Assembly: GCF_019279795.1 (NCBI RefSeq) | Contig: NC_056732.1 | Location: 1,074,553,240-1,074,617,239, forward strand | From: Protopterus annectens | Taxonomy: Eukaryota; Chordata; Ceratodontiformes; Protopteridae | Length of the DNA stretch: 64,000 nt | Direction: 5' to 3' | In this document: piece after piece, positions 1 to 12,800 of the stretch | How the letters are laid out: each line of letters opens with the position of its first letter | Position numbering within the stretch: the first letter of the stretch is position 1 | Notes under the pieces: model-generated | What the model saw: the letters and a program-made list of their open reading frames with translations, nothing else | What the model was told of the DNA's origin: nothing | Database searches by the model: none | Translations under genes and position numbers: made by a program

Positions 1-807
1 ACACTACTTGTTCTAAAATGAAACTGTAACATGTGAATTAGGTAGCTAGTCAGGTTGGAAGAATTGTATACCCTCTTACCATTTTTACCTGTCACACTTC
101 ATTCTTTGTCAGGAGGGATTGAGACAGTATAACAACCGCTGTGGTCTTCTTTGATACTACCAAACGTTAAGGAAAAATGTAGCTGTTTCTACTATCAGGT
201 TATAGGTAAAACTTGCCTATCAGAAGTAGCTGTCTGTTTTCTTGGAAATATAAAGCTGTGCATCTTGTGTCTTACCTCAGCTTCCAGCAAACCCTAGAAA
301 GATTCAAGAAAAGGAAGAACAGCCTAGAGGTAATATTTTTGCGTTCTTAATTTATAATGCAACTCCACACAATCCTGTCTATAATATTTGTTCGGTACAT
401 GAATAGTTTCCCAAACTAATGCATACCGAAGGGTGGAATCAAGTGTTAATTAGATCTGGTTATAGAAATAACTTTCCAAATATAAGGAAAGTTCAGCCTG
501 TTTCACAGCTTTTTTTCCCTCAGAGGAAAAACAAAGGAGAGGGTAACGTCTTCCTTTTCCTGAAAAAAAAAATAGATGGTACAGATCTGAAAGACAATAT
601 AAAGGACCAATACAGCTGCAGGAATGAACCTCAGTGAAATGACCAATGAGAGACCAGTATGCATGGGACCAGAAAACATTCTGGAGCCTTAGTTGCTTGT
701 TGAATGACCATAAAATTCTCTTTGGCAATTAACAGTAATCCAGAGATGGTGCATGGACCCTGACAGTTGCTTGCACTAATCCATTTTTTTATTTTTATTT
801 TTTTTTT
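1..807. other. no gene seen
   Basis: AT-rich sequence with no convincing coding region. Short open frames near 419-728 occur on both strands without recognisable domains and are best read as chance. A T-rich run at 784-807 adjoins the SINE that follows. Confidence 0.6.
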
Positions 808-942
808 AGGTTCATAGGTTAGTACTAGGCTAATTGCCCCTTGTGGGCCATTTTAAGCCTAGCCAATTATCCCACATGAGAGTCAAACTCTGCACCTTGT
901 GTTTGCCAGGTAAACACCTTAACCATTATGCCATTCTCCCAC
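808..942 (-). mobile_element. tRNA-derived SINE with CR1-like 3' tail
   Basis: Read on the minus strand, the head carries an A-box-like block (about 917-933, TGGCATAATGGTTAAGG) and a B-box-like block (about 880-890, GCAGAGTTTGACTC), the internal promoter layout of a polymerase III SINE. The tail, TTGGCTAGGCTTA to CCTATGAAC, matches the 3' end of the CR1 element that ends at 42322, so CR1 machinery probably mobilised it. An A-rich run follows the tail on the minus strand. A second copy of the same SINE lies at 59793-59950. No clear target duplication was found. Confidence 0.75.
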
Positions 943-3339
943 TCATTTGCTGATGAAAGCATGACTGGCAAAGGTGGAGGGGAATGTTAGGTCACCATTC
1001 TGTAACCTGTTGAAGTTCTATGAAAAAAAATATTAAAGACTCTTTTTTTGAGACCTGCATAGCCATCATTAAGAGATGAAAGCAATTTAAAAGTGGATGT
1101 TTTTTAATGTTTAAAGGTTCCTCGTAGACCTTCACCATTAATGCAGACTAAGACATTCTCCTGTCCTTATAGGATGAGGATGTAGTTTACCTCCTTGTTA
1201 ACAGTCTGTCTTACCTCTGAAGTGGGAACTTTCAAGGCTGTTAACTCCATGCCAGTCTGAAGATAACTGAAAGCTTTATTATTTCTTAAGTTCACTTTTT
1301 CCTCATTCCTCTCCTCTTTTTTCATACTAAGCTACACATTTTTTTGTTTTTTCACAATTTTTTTAATAAACTTCCTTTGGAGTTTTCCTTAGGCTCAGCG
1401 GTTCATTATTTTTTATACTTTCTAGAAACTTCCGTTATAATGACTCCTGTGAGTGAAAAGCTTTCAGAACTTTCAGGCTCTGCTTATTAATTTTGTTAAA
1501 TTTAACACAGAGTTCACAATTAGCAATGATATGCACCTGCACGACCATAAGACTCTAGGTTTAAAATATTATATGCAGTTATCATTAAGATATTTTACCC
1601 ATAAGGAGTAAAAACATTCAAGGATGCAGCAAAACAAGAAGAAATTCTTAACTATAGATCTGGACATACATAAACTGGGATCTATGGTGGAAACACATCG
1701 AAAAAGATCCTACAAGGATATATGAGAAAAGGAAATTCAATGAAACAATATGTGTACATCTTTGTCCCCTATTTACAAGAAGATGGAAGCAAGATAGAAG
1801 CAAACATCTTAATATTAGTTCAAGATGGAAGCAAGATACAAGCAAACATCTCAATATTCAGTTCAAATGGTAAGGATGCCAGAAAATTAATAATGTGGAG
1901 ATGCAGCAGGAAAGTGTGACTTTATCTAAATGACATCATGGTCTTCTTCAGTAACTTCAATTAGCAAAATTAAGTAAGTACAATATTCATACTCAAATAA
2001 ATAAATAAATAAAATATGATTCTTATAACCCCCCCTGTTTGTTTTCCTTTTATATAACATCATTTAAACTATGTACAACTAAGAAAAAGTCTACTGAACC
2101 TTGTAAAATATAAGTTGCAGTACTGTCAGCTAAGAATGGATAGGGATTGCCTGGCTTGAAATGTTGGAAGCAGGAAGGATGTGCAAGTAGAAAAACAATC
2201 TGTGTTCTGATTGCTCAGAACTCGGGATTCTTAAACAGAAAAAAGTGCCATCCGCCACCCAGAGTGCATTTGTTGCCTTTTTAAACAGTGTAGATGGCAA
2301 ACTAAATTAACATAATGCTATACACTTAATTAACAGTGAAAGGAAGAATTTAAAGGGAGGGTGTGAGTTTTTATGCTACTTATGCTACTTAACTATGAAG
2401 GAGAGATAATAATATTAACAGTTTTAAATCCCAAGACTCGTAAGTGTGAGTGCTGGAGTAGTGAGATTATGAGAAAATGGGGACTTACGTATACTAGGTC
2501 TGAGATTGCAGCATCTCATAGTAGTCCATTTTCCTTGATGTATGGTATCTTAGACTTTGTATATGCAAATAATGGAAGTGTGAGGGGGTGCAGGGGGTTG
2601 CCTACCTACAAAAATAGCTTTAAAGGGAACAGTGACTGTTAACATTCCTTGTTCTCCTTTAGTTTTGTTTTTCTAAAAATTTTTGGGGATAATTCCAAGA
2701 CCCACAATTATGCATCTCAGAATTACAGTACGGGGTCTATAGAAACACAGATGTTATTTTTTTAACATCTGCTTTAAAAGCATTAAGTGAACAACCTGAA
2801 CATGAATGGCTGAAGTGAACTAACATGTTTTTCTCCATTTTTCTAGGATATTTAAAGGGAAGAGCTCACCAGAGCTGAAATAAACATTTGTTGTATGTAC
2901 TGAGTATGCCTCATTGTAAAATACGTTATGAATAGAATGGCCAAGAATATTAGCTATCAAGAGTTTCTTGAAGGCTAAAGCTTGGAACTGTGAATAATAT
3001 GTGGAGGGAAAGTGAATGATTTCTGAGACTATATTTTGCCACCACTCTCAGTACAGTATGGAGTCATACCAGCTCTTCGTAATAGAAGAAGAAGATTGTA
3101 GAGGCAGGTAATATTATTACAGCAACCACCCCTGCCGTGGAAAGAAACAATGAAAATAAGTTAAAGCTGTATATAGTTTTTGTTTTATTGATTAAATCTC
3201 TGCTAATAATAAAGATTAAGTTTAAACTTAGGAGTAATGCACCAAAGAAATATCTCTCAGAGATGCTACTTAATAGGAGATGCAAACAGGCACTCACTGA
3301 TAGACAAAGGGATGGTATTAATAATTAATACACATACGA
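943..3339. other. no recognised gene; short tandem repeats
   Basis: AT-rich sequence with small open frames (1648-1919, 2373-2642, 3064-3328) on both strands and no recognisable domain. It includes the 42-bp duplication at 1780-1863 and an (AATA)n run near 1997-2014. The last few hundred bases may be the upstream part of the L1-type remnant that follows, but this cannot be shown. Confidence 0.5.
1780..1863. repeat. 42-bp tandem duplication
   Basis: Two adjacent copies of a roughly 42-bp unit containing GATGGAAGCAAGATA and AGCAAACATCT, with a few mismatches between them. The second unit begins about base 1822. No coding role is evident. Confidence 0.75.
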
Positions 3340-4260
3340 GGTATATGGTTAGGAGAAATTAAGGATTTCTTGTGGTACAAGCAGTCTCACAGACCCAATA
3401 AAAAGACAAGGGAAGCCATACATATTAGGAAGTTAAGACCTTCTAAAGTCATGTTGCAGGAGGTGCACATGCACAACAGTGAACATAAAGAGATAATTAA
3501 ATATGGGTTTTGAAAAGGCTGCTATGCAAGTTATGAAGTGAAGAGGTACTATTAAATTAGTAGCAAGGGGATCCCCACTAGAACTAGAGGATGACTTGAT
3601 ATGAAGCGTGACATGTATTGCTAAGACGGTACTTGCAAAGTAGATGAGTAACAACAGTCAAAATGTATATTTTCTCGAATATTACTCAAGAAGGTCTAAA
3701 ACAGATGTGGCAGACCTAGAACTCTTTCATCATGGTATTCTGGTGCAGAAGTTAGGGTTGCTAGTGCAGGTACCTGAAATATGATTACAGAAATATTTCA
3801 GTATCCTGTGAAAAATCTTTCACTCTGCTAAACATATTATATGGTTGAAAACTGCCAGGTTTAATATCTCACAACAGCATATAAACTTGACAAGTGGATT
3901 TAGCACTAAGCCACTGGCTATATCAGACCATGCAGTTATACTTTTGCAAATGTCCCAGCAAAAAGCCTTTAAAAAAGGATGTTATTGCAGGTTTTTGACT
4001 CAGCTTTTTAAGAAAGTAGTATTTAGGGATTGATGCAAAGAAGAGATATCTGAAGCATTAAGAAAACAGAGAAGCTGAAAGATAGGCTGCTATGAAACAA
4101 AGAGTAAGGTAAGGGATTACAATAAAGGCCAAACACCAATGGCATGTGTATGAAAGGAAATGCAGGGGTATACCAATAAAGTTAAAAGAACTCCATGCTT
4201 TGAGAAGAAAGTTAATAGAAAAGACAAATAAGGCAATACCCTAAACAAAGAAACAGATAA
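3340..4260 (+). pseudogene. L1-clade LINE endonuclease remnant
   Basis: Plus-strand translation near 3440-3560 gives a stretch resembling the L1-type apurinic endonuclease block (MLQEVHMHNSEHKEI, expected LQETHL-like). Near 3915-3955 a short ISDHAVILLQM segment resembles the conserved SDH block that ends this domain. Many stops and shifts separate the two, so this is a strongly decayed fragment. Spacing between the blocks roughly suits an L1 or Tx1 endonuclease. It may belong to a different subfamily from the two L1 copies further right. Confidence 0.45.
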
Positions 4261-5085
4261 ATGACTAATTGGATAAAGCAGGTAATTTTAAAAAGGCAGA
4301 ACTAAAATAGTTTCTTATAGCAATAACCCATGGCTTGATGTGGGTAATGCTGGATTTACCCATGGTTTGAATGGTTTGGTCATGAGGGCAAAGCGTGCTC
4401 ATTTTTGAATGTTAATGGCCAGTCATTGTACAATTGACAATATACCATGGTCTCAGAAATACTTTGAGCAAAGGTTAAGACAACAGAAAAAATGACTGGT
4501 CAGATAAGAGACTTGCAATCTCATGCAATGACAAGAGACGTGAGGTAAAATTAGTGAGACATTTAGAGGATTTTCATTCAGAGCTAGCCAGGGGATACAA
4601 CAAACATCCAGATTCAAAGGTTACTTAGACCAAGTAGATCTGTCAGGGATAAGTAAAAAACAAAAGAAAACGCTGCTTTCCCGTGTAAGATCAGAGGAAG
4701 TCAAAATGCCACGGACTAGACAGTAACCAAGTCTGGTAGTTAGTGCAGAGGAGTAAGGTTATGAGCTGTTAACAAGTTGCTTTCTGTAGTCCAGGGTTTT
4801 GATACTCCATTCATCTAACTGTGTGACTCTGAGCAAGTCACTTAGCCAGACATTGCTTCTATGCTGAGTCTAAAAGGTTCCATGTGAATCAGAGTTCTGT
4901 CCCACTTAAACACAAACAAATAAATAAATACATACATACATAACTAAACAACCAACCAGGGAAGTCACCAGGAAATTATCTGGAATACTGGATGGTGTGG
5001 GGTGGTGTTCTAAGTTAATGCATGTTTGGATGACCTTATTTAATTTCTTTATGGAAAGAGGGAATAATATCAGTTATTCTAAAGG
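4261..5085. other. no gene seen; may contain more decayed LINE
   Basis: No open frame or motif could be assigned. Position directly after the endonuclease remnant suggests decayed LINE sequence, but no motif supports that. A short ATAA/CATA repeat lies at 4913-4942. Confidence 0.4.
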
Positions 5086-5089
5086 AAGG

Positions 5090-7260
5090 GAAGGATCCTT
5101 CAAATCATGGTCAGTCTTTTATTAGCAAAGTCTGACCACCATACTCTGGTTACCTTTACCCTCAGAGCTTTCACTCTTACTAGACATTTAAAAAATGGCA
5201 AACCTCATATAGTTGTATGACAAATTCTCTAAAATCTACCCATGCCAACTTCATGGTTGACTTCAGTTATGCAACCAGCTATTACACTAATGATTTTTTA
5301 TGCCCATTTACAGTCCCTTCCAAAACTAAATATGGTGGTATATTCAAAGTAAACCATCTTGGTGATCTTCTGTACCAACTGTGTAACAGAAGAAAAACTC
5401 AATAAACTGCCTTGTACGGCCAGAACTCCACAGAATCAGAATTGCACAACCTCACTAAGAAACTGAAAGCATTACACAAATTAAGATTAACAATTGAAGC
5501 AAAGTTATATATCCTACAATGTTTGTAAATGTGAACTTGTTAATATAGATTACTTTTATATAAATATAAGTTTTCCTCTGCCACAAGTGATAATTCAAAA
5601 CAGGTGTTTAAAAAAAAAACTGAAGTTACATCAGCAAACTAAGAAATAACTCTCAATACTGTTCTCAACATTTCCATAATGGAGCCTCTCATTCAAGTCT
5701 AAACGAAATTTAAAACATAATGGCAAGTAAGCTCACAGCCTAGTTTTCTGCTGAAACTACTATCTCCTCTCAAACCACCCCAAGTTACTCCTCCCCTCTT
5801 ATCACTAAGGAACACATTCTTAAAGTACTTTCAAAAACCAAGAACACTTCCCCATGGGCTCAGACAACATACAGGGTTGTCTAATACACAGTCTTAAACA
5901 CGCACACACTGATCTCCTCCACAAACTATTTAATCTAAACTTTGCTACAAGATATGTTCCTAAATCTTAGTGCACTGCTGTACTAATGCCCCTCCATAGC
6001 AGCAGACCCATCCTAGGCCCCTGGAACTACAGACCCATTAGTCTTATGAGTTTTATCTGTAAAACCACAGAGAACATCATTAACAACCTCTTAAAGCATG
6101 ACATCCAAATCTAACTAAACTTGACCCACTGCAAATTGGTTTTGCAAAGGGCAGTCCTGCCTGCTGAATCTTACCTTCTTTGAGAAGGTCACTCAGGTGG
6201 TTGACAGTGGTTATACTATCCATGCTGCCAATCTCAATCTGCCCAAGACATCTGATACCATACCATATTATGGAATTGTTTATATGTTGACAACCTGTAA
6301 CATAAATCCATACGTGGTAAGATGGATAGCCAAAAGGCTTAATGATAGAATACTCATTGTCCAAGTTGGTGAAGCCTCTTCAGACAGAAAGGTATCCCGT
6401 GGTGTCCCCCACAGTGACCTCTGTTTAACAAAGTTTGCTGATGACTCCAAGTTGGGTGTAGTTGTTAGATCTGAACATACCTACTCTCCAAAAACAACTA
6501 ACTAAAGTCAATTTCTGTTATTTAGAAAAAAGGGCTTAAACTAAATACCAAGAAATATAGCATCATCCCCTTTAGGATGAAGAAATATTATGCATCCTAT
6601 TGTATTGAAAACATCCCATTACCATACTAATCAGTGATCAGAGATCTGGGCACTTGGGTTGATAGCTCCTTCTCCCTTGACCATTACATAGTGAATGTAG
6701 TTACGACGTCTTTCTACATTTCACAACTATTTGCCAAAGGCATCTCTTCTAAAACTAAGGAAGATACTATTCCCCTATATTCTGCACTAATAAGACCCAA
6801 TATATAATAGGCCACACCCTTTAGCACGCATCTGACCAGGCATATTAAAAAATGCAGAAATTTATAACAAAAAGGATATATGATCTCAAAAATCTTAGCT
6901 ACCAGGAAAGAATGGAGTCCCTGTCATTGTATTCAGTGTTGTACAGGCTCCTGAGAGGAAACTTGTGCCTAGTTCTTCTCAACCTCCTTTTCCTGGATAA
7001 ATCAAATTGTGCAGCCAATAACAGAATCATAGTTCTCAACCTTTATCAAAGAATAAATAAAAATAATAAATATCATTAAGCACCTCCCCTTGCTATGGAA
7101 CCCCCTTCCCCTGCATGTCAAGTAATGTGATTCATTGTCAGCCTTCAAACATACCTTGAAGAACTGGATGGATACCCTTAAATTTTCCCTTAGACCTACA
7201 GACACTTACCCACCTTGCAAGGCATGCATGGCCTCTAGTCAGACTTGCCCTTTATATATC
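5090..7260 (+). pseudogene. CR1 LINE ORF2 remnant
   Basis: Recognised by comparison with the better-preserved CR1 at 42322-46230. From left to right it shows the SDH region that ends the endonuclease (about 5110-5170), the linker (5650-5880), reverse transcriptase (about 6197-6505, with NPYVVRWIAKRLNDR and FADDSKLGVVV), and the C-terminal region with a DLGTWVDSSFSLDHY block (6640-7205). The RT has lost sequence between the GVPHS block and the FADD block, and stops and shifts are frequent. A 100-bp L1 tail is inserted at 5520-5619. The recognisable CR1 3' tail is missing, so the right end is approximate. Confidence 0.75.
5520..5619 (+). mobile_element. 5'-truncated L1 3' tail inserted in CR1
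   Basis: The stretch TTTGTAAATGTGAACTTG to CAGGTGTTT followed by nine to ten A residues closely matches the 3' end of the L1 at 38110-38213 and, inverted, the L1 end at 57808-57900. It interrupts the CR1 linker region. Only about 100 bp was copied, typical of target-primed reverse transcription that aborted early. Flanking duplications are weak. Confidence 0.75.
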
Positions 7261-8306
7261 CTATTATCCTAAGATTCTTTACCAAACATGTTTTTAATCT
7301 TTTATTAGTTTAGTTTGATCTTCGATAAATAATTTCATTTACCTTCCAGCACAATCAATGCATATACACAAATGTGTCTAATCATCATAAAGTATTTGTT
7401 CAAACAAAATTTTGATAGTTTAAAAAAGCATCAGATGAAAATGCAATATTTATAATAAATATTTACACTATGTGCACAGCGTGCTTGTAACTAATAAGAA
7501 GGATATTTTAAACAGATCAAATATATTCTTAAGATGGACTGACATATTTATATTGCTCTATTTCAGGAAAAGATTCTACTAATCATTAAATTAATCTCTC
7601 CAACAACTGTAAAGGTTTAGGTTCAATTTTTGAAATATTTTACAATTTGTTCTTAATTTATTTCCATTTCTTTGCTGACAACTACTTTCAGGAGTGGAAG
7701 AAATTCTGAAAATTGAGGTGGATATTTTTGTTGCCATTTCCTTGGTATAACCTTTCTAACTATTGTTAAAATACATGTGAGTTCTTGGAGAGAGTTCTGA
7801 TATTTCCTCAAACAGGTGAAGGGGTAATATATAATACTATTTTTTTTATTTATAAGAAATTTGTCCAGCCAAATAACCCGTCCAAAGTAACTAAAATTTT
7901 TTCAAGATTCCCTCAAAGATACACATTCATACATGCTATACCTCTAGTCTGCTTTAATTTCCATATTACATCTCTAGCAGTAAGTATCTGAAACTTAAAT
8001 TAAATTAAATAACCTGTGTGGGGTATAGATGTGCTCTGCATAAACGTCCATGTAAAAATATGCCTTACTGGAGCTTAAAAAGTATTCCTTGCAAACCTAA
8101 GAATCCTTCTCTGACAGATTATACTCTACACCTTGAAAATGACATTTCCAGCAACTATCATTTAACAATTATTTATATTGTACTAGAATTTTATATAAAG
8201 CAGATAGAATTGCCCTGTTGCTTCCTGTTTTTAAATATAGTCTCACCTATATATTCTATCAGTCTATGGGATCTATAAGATTAACTAACCTTTTGAAAAC
8301 AAGGGA
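7261..8306. other. no gene seen
   Basis: AT-rich sequence with short open frames (7785-7991, 8018-8278) lacking recognisable domains. Nothing beyond chance frames can be supported. Confidence 0.55.
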
Positions 8307-8334
8307 GGAATTCACAAAGGTTACTGTGAATTCC
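8307..8334. repeat. 28-bp palindrome
   Basis: Perfect 10-bp arms GGAATTCACA and TGTGAATTCC around an 8-base loop. It lies directly before the minisatellite, and could be a hairpin or the edge of a decayed DNA transposon. Confidence 0.7.
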
Positions 8335-8337
8335 TGC

Positions 8338-8685
8338 TTAATGTTACTTTATCAGTGCAGGTATCAGGGAACACTAATCACCAGGGATAACTAATTGTCA
8401 TGCCTTAACAGCACTTTATCAGAATGGGGATGGGGGGGGTGTTAGCTACCAAGGGAAAACTCTGATTCTTGTGCCTTAATGGCATTTAATCAGAGAATGG
8501 GGATTATGAGGGGACACTAGACACCATGGATACTCAATACGGCATGCCTTAAAGGCACACATTTAAATAAAAGGTGTGGGGAACTACTAGATATCAGGGA
8601 AAAGTAGTGTGTTTTAAAAGGCAATAAGCAGACCTCAAACCCTACACTTTACCAAAGATGGTATTAGTACTTTTTGCCACCACTA
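8338..8685. repeat. diverged minisatellite, period about 65-73 bp
   Basis: Five units start near 8338, 8405, 8476, 8549 and 8614, each opening with TTAA followed by a GGCA- or GCAC-like block and carrying a degenerate ACTAGACACCAGGG-like motif. Spacing between unit starts is 67, 71, 73 and 65 bases. Units are strongly diverged, so the array looks old. No open frame runs through it. Confidence 0.6.
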
Positions 8686-8734
8686 GACACTAGGGCTTGC
8701 TTCTTCAATTATATGCATGTAAAAAATACATATG

Positions 8735-8812
8735 GGGAAATGGAAATTCAAACCATGAACTCTTGACACAAGAAACCCCTGCATTAACCCAATGCGCTAA
8801 CTGAGACGTTAG
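8735..8812 (-). mobile_element. tRNA-like SINE head, second family (tentative)
   Basis: On the minus strand an A-box-like stretch (TCAGTTAGCGCATTGG) is followed about 45 bases on by a B-box-like block GGTTTGAATTTCC. Spacing fits a tRNA-derived promoter. It differs from the SINE at 808-942. The minus-strand sequence continues toward the minisatellite, so the 3' body of the SINE may overlap it. It cannot be folded into a convincing tRNA. Confidence 0.4.
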
Positions 8813-9059
8813 TGCAGCATTTTTTTTTAACTATGTTGAAGAGTTCGGACATTATGCAATGCCTGCAACATTTTGTGACATGTGGGAGAAGAATGGGAAA
8901 TGCTATGTGTACTTCTCCTGTTTGTAAACAGCATTTGGCCGAGCATGAATTTACTGAAAGATATGAAGTGTGGATCTCGAATACCTGGCATTAAGGGCTG
9001 ACTATAATCATTTGTGTATTATGTTGATAGGGGAAAACGAGACATCATGGACATTCTGG

Positions 9060-9830
9060 CAACAGGAACAGGGACAGGATACTTGTGGCCTTGAATGAGT
9101 GACATGTAGTGCACCTCAAAATAGAAGGAATGCTTTCCACACACTGGATCCAGATTTCAGTAGCTACACAGATGCATATGTCTTCCAGGTAAAGGAAAGT
9201 TTCCAAGTCAAACTTCTTGCCTTGTGTGAAGGAAAGCTACCTTGACATCTGGCAATTAGAACTTGTCAGGTTGGAATGCCTAGTAATTTCACTTTATCTA
9301 AAAAGGTACTATGTGGGTGGAAAAAACGTTTTGCCAATATGTGAAACTCTACAAAGGGCAGGCGCAGCCTGTCCTTGGTAAAGCAGGAAGACCTGTCTAC
9401 CATGTCTTCCAAGGCTGTGAGGAAAACATATCCTGCAAGGACAATATTTAGAGAGACAATTGTTGAATCCACCGGTGGGTGATTTGGATTTAGGCATCAT
9501 TCTTGATGAAGGCACAATATTGTTCAAAACAAGAAATGTCCCCTCCTTAAGAACATATTATGTAATCTGCACCATGTTTCTCTGTATCTCCTCCAAGAAG
9601 GATGGTCTGAGATCATTCACCACAACATGGGCAGCAATAAGACCATACTCTCACTCTGGATGCTTCAAGGCCTGGTGACCCGTGGTGATGTCCCTAATCT
9701 GAGAAACAATTGACAATTACTCTGTCCTTTGCCAGTCTAGTCAGTATAGAGTCCTTATGCCTAACAATGGAATCATCATTGTAGTACATCAGCTCCCGAG
9801 TGGATTTGTGTTTTTATTTCTAACAATGGA
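9060..9830 (-). pseudogene. CR1 LINE fragment: ORF1 esterase end and start of ORF2 endonuclease
   Basis: Minus-strand translation matches the CR1 at 42322-46230. Near 9770-9800 it shows DDSIVRHKDS, the GDS nucleophile block of the SGNH esterase-like domain known in CR1 ORF1 proteins. Near 9330-9440 it shows LEDMVDRSSCF and FHILAKR, equivalent to DNMVDRPRCF and FRILAKAL of the other copy. Near 9080-9200 lies an endonuclease block equivalent to ENIDICAVTETWF. Several frame changes separate the blocks. This fragment keeps the nucleophile block that the longer CR1 copy lacks. Confidence 0.7.
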
Positions 9831-9839
9831 ATCAGCACT

Positions 9840-12800
9840 AACTAGAACTTTTCTGTTATCTGTTTCAGATGTTGGCTTTGACTAGCTTAACAGCACTGCC
9901 TTTTCAGTTTGGTGAGTCCTTGTAACAATATCTGTCAATGTGATGGTAGTAACATGGATGCTAATATACCTGTGTCCATAATGGGTTTATGTGAGTATGA
10001 GGCAATAAGACTGCAGTATCCTGGAGGACTTTGGTAGTTTTTTTTTTTCCCACGTTAGCATACATCGGTTTATACACTGATAAGATCAGAGAGCTCTGCC
10101 TCCAGTTTGTGTATATAAATGTATCTTTTGTAATTTAATTCTGTGTTAGGAAACAACAATGGATTGCCGATTAGAATTCCATAATTGTAAGACTACCCCG
10201 GGATGCATATGGTGATTATTTTGAACAAGGAAATAAAATTAACGGCCTGTGGCATAGTGGCTGGTGGTGGTATAGGCAGGATCAGGTACTGGCTGAAAAT
10301 CTCTCTTGCAGCTAACAATCCTGCTAGGCACTCTGATAAGCTGCAAAGTACTAGGTAATTTTATAAATAAGAATATTTTTTCATCCTCTGAATGTGATAA
10401 AGCAATGTGGTCCTTTACTGAAAAGCCTGACTACAATAGGCAAGATCTTCTCCTAGGTACAGCCTAAGACATATTCACCACAGATCAAGGCTGAGAGCTG
10501 TTGACTAAGAAGAGACTCTCAGAGTGACCTACTCTCATTAGCCCTATCTGCAGTTGGTTGAAACTTGTTGGTTCCTGTTATTTTTTAAGACTGTTGGATC
10601 ATCTCTGGGGACACAGATATTTCTGCCAGCTTTAAAAGAGATTACTATAACAATGTTCTTCAGGAAGTAATCTTTAGATCCTTATAAGAGAGCAGATTCT
10701 TGCGATATCTCTTAACTTCCCATTTATTTAGTTACTTATTCATGCATTCATTCATTCATTTGTTAAATGGGTAGGTTCAATGGTCTGGAGACCCTTTTCA
10801 GGTATGTCCCAGGCCAATAAGGCAAATAATTGAAATGTCTTGACATTATGAAAACAGATGTTTACAAAACTGAATAGAAATAAAACAAACTGCAAAGTTT
10901 ACTTAAAGGTTACTGAAAAAGTAACATACATACAGTTGGAGACATTGTTATGCAGCTCATGCCATCTTAGGTCCATAGAAATCCAGTTTTAGAGACAGAT
11001 ACAGCAATTAAAGTGCAGCATAGCAGCAGTTACTGACCCCTCTATGGTGAAGAATTGAAAGTGTTATTCCATTTTGGTCCTCTTTGATCTTTCTCCTTCA
11101 TTTAAAACTGTCATATCTGGGATCCTGACCAAGCACCTCTGGACTCACTTCCCCATTTCTCGGTTGGTTTGACATTTACTTCCATGGTATCATCGATACA
11201 TTATCTCCTAGTTAAATTCCAATGCAGGTGTGCAGGGTCCTTCATGGCTTGATCTTGACCACACTATTATTATTCACAAGGTACATGCCATCACTAAGAA
11301 AGGTCATTACAAGTTGAGGGTTACAATAACGGTGTTCTGATTATGGCATCCAGCACACCTCTCCTTCCCTCAGAAGCATCTATCAAACCCTGCTCAAGTT
11401 AGAAAACAGTCCAGAAGAAATCCTTTTTTTGGATAACTCCTAGGCATCTTACCCTAGTTAAATCAGATGTAATGGTCAGCCTGTAACTTAACCCAGAAGT
11501 AGGGACCTGGAGTCTGTACCCTGAGTGACTGTGTAAGGATATATCTTAATGGATGCTGAGACACTAAAAGACAAAGTGTCAGCTGTTGTAAAGACTTTCG
11601 GCTTCAGTCTTATGAACATTTGCAGAGTTAAACACCATCCACCTAGTGACCTAGTACTGTATGTGCTGATCTCTTCTAGACCAAATAATTAAGAAGAGTC
11701 TTTACCTTGGACCAGGTGGTGATGATTTCTGGTAACGTCAGCACATTTAGAATTGCATGACATCACTCTTGTAAGTGTCAGTGATTGTAAGGTCATCAGT
11801 TAAGATTCTTCTTGTAGCTTTTCATGCAGAGCTCAGCTCTCGTTTACATAAAAGAGCTACTTCTGCCTCAGAGTTCCAGTGATCAATTTTGCACACAGAG
11901 CAGGGCTAGGATTCTCAGGGCACATAAAGAGACTCTTGGCTAGCTTTCTTTTGTTTATCAAGCATGTGTCCTGTGGAATTCTCAGCTTTGCAAGGTTCAG
12001 ACCTGCCATGCTGAAGCTTTGTTTACATGGTCCCCAAAGACCACACTTTTTGTTATACATTTTTTCTAACCAAGCAATTTAGTTGTAGGTGTATTTTACC
12101 TTCAGTATTTTATCTATTGTCCTGCTTACCTATAATGATCATTTACATTTGTAAAATGCTTCTTGTTAAACATTAAATTACTAAATATCTAATACTAAAG
12201 ATATGGTCTTATTTAACTTTGGTCCACATTTAGCTAGAAACAGTACAGTCACATTTTGCAAGCAAAACAAATCAGATAAAAGAGCTTGACTATGAAAATA
12301 GACTAAGATCTAGTTCAAAGCCTTTTAGAGTTTATTTAGTACACAGTATACATTGTATGGATTAACATAAAATATCTTGTGTGCTCTTGACATTATTTTA
12401 TACCCCTGGTGCACTATTTTTCATTTGGAATATACGAATTTTAGCTTCTAATTCATATTGTGTTGCCTCTAAATGTACCATCAAAACAAATGAAAATTAA
12501 ATTACATGAGAGGAGAGCCAGAGCTGGAATTAGCCTCTCTGTTGCCACTACTGTTAAAAACAACATTTCTGTCATTTTGAGTAGGCCATATAATCATATA
12601 TTAATGCAAACTAAATAATGAATGTGCAGTTTAATACAGCATTATTACAGAAATGTTCTTATACTATAAAAAGTACTTTTGGACAATGCCATCATATATG
12701 TGACTAAGTTCTTTATACCTAAAGGTATGCCAACACAGACTGTATGAATTTCAGTATATTTCTGAACTATCTCTGTAAACAAATATACATTACAAAATAT

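Noticed and set aside
3845-4033. Independent small gene
   Set aside because: Its ISDHAVILLQM segment fits the end of the decayed LINE endonuclease in the same region.
11857-12082. Small protein gene, open on both strands
   Set aside because: No domain, no promoter or splice context; overlapping frames on both strands suggest chance.
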